Below the pieces are notes generated by a model. The model was not told where the DNA came from, searched no databases, and saw only the letters and a program-made list of their open reading frames with translations. Positions 61,979 through 64,000 of a stretch of DNA of 64,000 nucleotides are shown here, in pieces; position 1 is the stretch's first letter; the number at the start of each line of letters is the position of its first letter. Source of the stretch: Mycolicibacterium sp. MU0053 (lineage in GTDB: Bacteria; Actinomycetota; Actinomycetes; Mycobacteriales; Mycobacteriaceae); NCBI RefSeq assembly GCF_963378095.1, contig NZ_OY726397.1:3100001-3164000 (forward strand), read 5' to 3'. The position numbers and the translations under genes are program-made.

Positions 61979-63174
61979 GCGCCCCTGCGACCTCCCGGAC
62001 AGCATCGCTGCACATCGAGCGCCATCCCGGGATCGGTATGCGTCTGCTGGTCGCCCAAACAATGGTTTTGCTGGCCGGCGCGGTGACCACCTGGGTTGTC
62101 GCCGCGATCGTCGGGCCGCCGTTGTTTCGTGACCATCTGCGCCAAGCCGGCGTGGCCGCCAACTCCGCCGAGCAACACCACGCCGAGGAGGCCTTTCGAT
62201 ACGCGATGGCCGCCGCGGTGGGCGGCGCGTTGGCGGTTTCGGCGTTGGCCGCCTTCGCCGTCAGCTGGTATATCAGTCGGCGGCTGCAGCGCTCCATCAC
62301 TGTGGTCGCCTCGGCGGCGACGGCGGTCGCCGACGGCCGCTACGGCGTGCGGGTCGTCTCACCGCACCTGGGTCGAGAATTTGATGCGCTGGCATCGGCG
62401 TTTAATCAGATGGCCGAGCGTCTGCAGGACGTGGAAGCTACCCGACGCCAGCTATTTGGCGACCTGGCCCATGAAATCCGCACACCGGTGGCGGTGTTGG
62501 AGGCTTATATGGAGGCGTTGGAGGACGGTGTCGAGTCGCTGAATCCGACGAACGTGGCCATGCTGCGCGATCAGACCCGTCGGTTGGTGCGCTTTGCCCA
62601 CGATGCCGCCGCGCTAGCTCAAGCCGAGGAAAGCTCGGCGTCGATGTCAATGTCGGAGATCGACCTCCACGACGTGGTCACCACCGCGGTCAGCGCCGCA
62701 TCCGAGCAGTACCGCGCCGAACAAGTGTCTCTGTCGGCGCACCTACAACCGAATCTGCCACCTGTGTTGGGCGACTCGCACCGACTCGGACAGGTCCTGG
62801 CCAACCTGCTCGACAACGCATTACGCCACACACCCCCCGATGGCCAGGTCGAGGTGCGGGCTCACAGCGAACCCCAAAGCGTGATTGTCCGTGTCACCGA
62901 CACCGGGGAAGGAATCTCCGCGCAACATCTTCCCCACGTGTTCGAGCGGTTCTACCGCGCCGAGGCGGCACGCACCCGAGACAAGGGCGGAGCCGGCATC
63001 GGATTGGCCATCGCCAAGGCTCTCATCGAAGCCCACGGCGGAACCATCGCCGCAAGCAGTCAAGGACCAGGCACCGGGGCCACGTTCACCATCGGGCTCC
63101 CCCCAGCCGCCACCCCCGTGCGGCAGCTACCAGCGTCACCCGGCCATGACGAGCTCTCCGCCTTCGGTGGGTGA
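61975..63174 (+). CDS. Sensor histidine kinase
   Basis: A 399-aa membrane kinase. Two transmembrane helices (about residues 25-45 and 85-105) enclose a short outer loop with two His (EQHHAEE). HAMP linker, then HisKA with DLAHEIRTPVAVLEAYME, and the HATPase domain with DNALRHTPPDG and GAGIGLAIAKALIE. The small external loop suggests sensing in the membrane or by the loop itself. Paired with the response regulator. Confidence 0.93.
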   Translation: MSAPATSRTASLHIERHPGIGMRLLVAQTMVLLAGAVTTWVVAAIVGPPLFRDHLRQAGVAANSAEQHHAEEAFRYAMAAAVGGALAVSALAAFAVSWYISRRLQRSITVVASAATAVADGRYGVRVVSPHLGREFDALASAFNQMAERLQDVEATRRQLFGDLAHEIRTPVAVLEAYMEALEDGVESLNPTNVAMLRDQTRRLVRFAHDAAALAQAEESSASMSMSEIDLHDVVTTAVSAASEQYRAEQVSLSAHLQPNLPPVLGDSHRLGQVLANLLDNALRHTPPDGQVEVRAHSEPQSVIVRVTDTGEGISAQHLPHVFERFYRAEAARTRDKGGAGIGLAIAKALIEAHGGTIAASSQGPGTGATFTIGLPPAATPVRQLPASPGHDELSAFGG

Positions 63175-63201
63175 CTCGTTCGACTCACGGCCCACCCTGG
63201 T

Positions 63202-63228
63202 CTATTGTCTGCGTATGAATGCAGATAG
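63202..63228. promoter_or_regulatory. ArsR-type inverted repeat at the regulator start
   Basis: TCTGC and GCAGA surround the start codon of the following gene (63215), with CTA/TAG words outside. It fits an autoregulatory ArsR/SmtB operator. Confidence 0.5.
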
Positions 63229-63637
63229 TGGTGGATGCCGGCGGCGGCTCCCGGACGATCAGATCGCCTTGGTCGTCGAGGTGTTCCGGATGCTGTCCGA
63301 GGCCACCCGTGTCCAACTGCTGTGGGCACTGATCGATCGAGAGATGGCGGTGAATGAGCTGGCTGAGCACGTCAGTAAGCCGGCGCCGTCGGTATCGCAG
63401 CACTTGGCCAAGCTGAGAATGGCCCGGTTGGTCCGTACTCGCCGTGAGGGCACCACCATCTTCTACAGCCTCGAAAACGATCACATCGGGCAACTGGTGA
63501 CCGATGCGGTGTTCAATGCCGAGCACGCCGGCCCCGGCACGCCCGGTCATCACCGTGGCACCGCAGAACTGCGCGAGTTGCACCTCATCGCCGAGTCCCA
63601 CGCCTCGCCACGGCAGCGAGGAGGACGCGACGCATGA
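63215..63637 (+). CDS. ArsR-family regulator of a CDF metal transporter
   Basis: A 140-aa winged-helix protein. FRMLSEATRVQLLWALIDREMAVNELAEHVSKPAPSVSQHLAKLRMARLV is cut as: helix, turn and reading helix. His/Glu residues near the C-terminus (HHRGTAELRELHLIAE) are possible metal ligands, as in NmtR/KmtR or CzrA-type sensors of Zn, Ni or Co. ATGA overlap with the CDF gene. Confidence 0.85.
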   Translation: MNADSGGCRRRLPDDQIALVVEVFRMLSEATRVQLLWALIDREMAVNELAEHVSKPAPSVSQHLAKLRMARLVRTRREGTTIFYSLENDHIGQLVTDAVFNAEHAGPGTPGHHRGTAELRELHLIAESHASPRQRGGRDA

Positions 63638-64000
63638 CGCACCAGGCGCATCAGGCGCACCAGCACGTTCATAGCGACGGCGGTTCTCATCACGACCATG
63701 TTGGCCGGGGCGGGAGAGCCAAAACCGCGCTGCGGGAAGTCTTCGCTCCGCACACTCACGACGCCGCCGACAGCATCGACGACGCGCTGGAATCCAGCGC
63801 CGCGGGCATTCGCGCGGTGAAGATCAGCCTCGTCGTCCTAGGCGTCACGGCGCTCGCTCAGCTCGTCATCGTGGCCATCTCGGGCTCGGTCGCGCTGCTC
63901 GCCGACACGATCCACAACTTTTCCGACGCGCTGACCGCCATACCGTTGTGGATTGCTTTCGTGCTTGGTCGGCGAGCAGCCACCCGGCGGTATACCTACG
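63634..64000 (+). CDS. Cation diffusion facilitator transporter, N-terminal part (cut by window edge)
   Basis: 122 residues are visible: a His-rich N-terminus (MTHQAHQAHQHVHSDGGSHH), a charged linker, and the first two helices of a CDF protein, with LLADTIHNFSDALTAIPL giving the Asp/His metal site. Family knowledge: CDF pumps export Zn, Co, Ni or Cd by proton exchange. The metal cannot be fixed, but the ArsR regulator before it supports a divalent transition metal. Confidence 0.9.
   Translation, partial: MTHQAHQAHQHVHSDGGSHHDHVGRGGRAKTALREVFAPHTHDAADSIDDALESSAAGIRAVKISLVVLGVTALAQLVIVAISGSVALLADTIHNFSDALTAIPLWIAFVLGRRAATRRYTY

Noticed and set aside
35210..64000. Transposon or IS origin for the metal genes
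   Set aside because: I saw no transposase and no matching terminal inverted repeats around the ars, mer or copper blocks.

Overview
The window is high-GC actinobacterial DNA from a mycobacterium, probably a Mycolicibacterium-type environmental species. The left end carries the mycobacterial core cluster pimA-patA-pgsA1-HIT phosphorylase-thrS in its usual order, written leftwards with stop/start overlaps. MPT63-like, LpqS-like and MmcO-like proteins further right fit the same group.

1-13.9 kb is ordinary chromosome: phosphatidylinositol mannoside synthesis, threonyl-tRNA synthetase, a thioesterase, small membrane proteins, a molybdopterin oxidoreductase, an SDR, an aldehyde dehydrogenase, an MBL-fold hydrolase and a nitroreductase. 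At 13919-13963 only the 3' half of a tRNA-Val (anticodon CAC) remains, on the minus strand. This is the expected scar of an island integrated into a tRNA. I saw no complete tRNA-Val to the right, so I infer that the island runs past the right edge.

14-26.3 kb looks like a captured replicon. It has an Xis-like HTH protein, a 963-aa primase-polymerase/helicase protein, and a 350-bp intergenic region with mirrored 8-bp iterons around an AT-rich core (a candidate origin). Interleaved are proteins that look secretory: two Pro/Ala/Gly-rich proteins, small helical partners, a lipoprotein of the trypsin fold, and an AAA+ ATPase. A perfect inverted repeat built on TTTTAGAGAA precedes the replication genes, and a related one precedes the AAA operon.

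26.3-35.8 kb is a decaying accessory zone. It has a HEPN protein paired with a SEC-C/HNH-like protein, a GIY-YIG nuclease, an HNH nuclease, HTH regulators, unknown proteins, a frameshifted DNA-binding gene, a phage terminase-like relic and an intact tRNA-Ser(GCT).

36-64 kb is a metal-resistance island without any recognisable transposase. Arsenic: arsR-arsI divergent, then arsR-acr3-arsC-arsC, and a second arsenite permease. A MerR/ferredoxin unit with MerR-type promoters follows. Mercury: merR and a MerT-like protein under a classic mer dyad, but no merA. Then comes a tandem tyrosine recombinase pair whose second member lacks catalytic residues. Copper: SHOCT protein, an MPT63-like protein with a Met/Cys tail, CopB ATPase with a propeller lipoprotein, BlaI/M56 regulators, an MFS transporter, a Cds1-like PLP enzyme, LpqS-like and MmcO-like proteins, and a degraded second Cds1 copy. 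The window ends with an OmpR-type two-component system and an ArsR-CDF transporter unit cut by the right edge.
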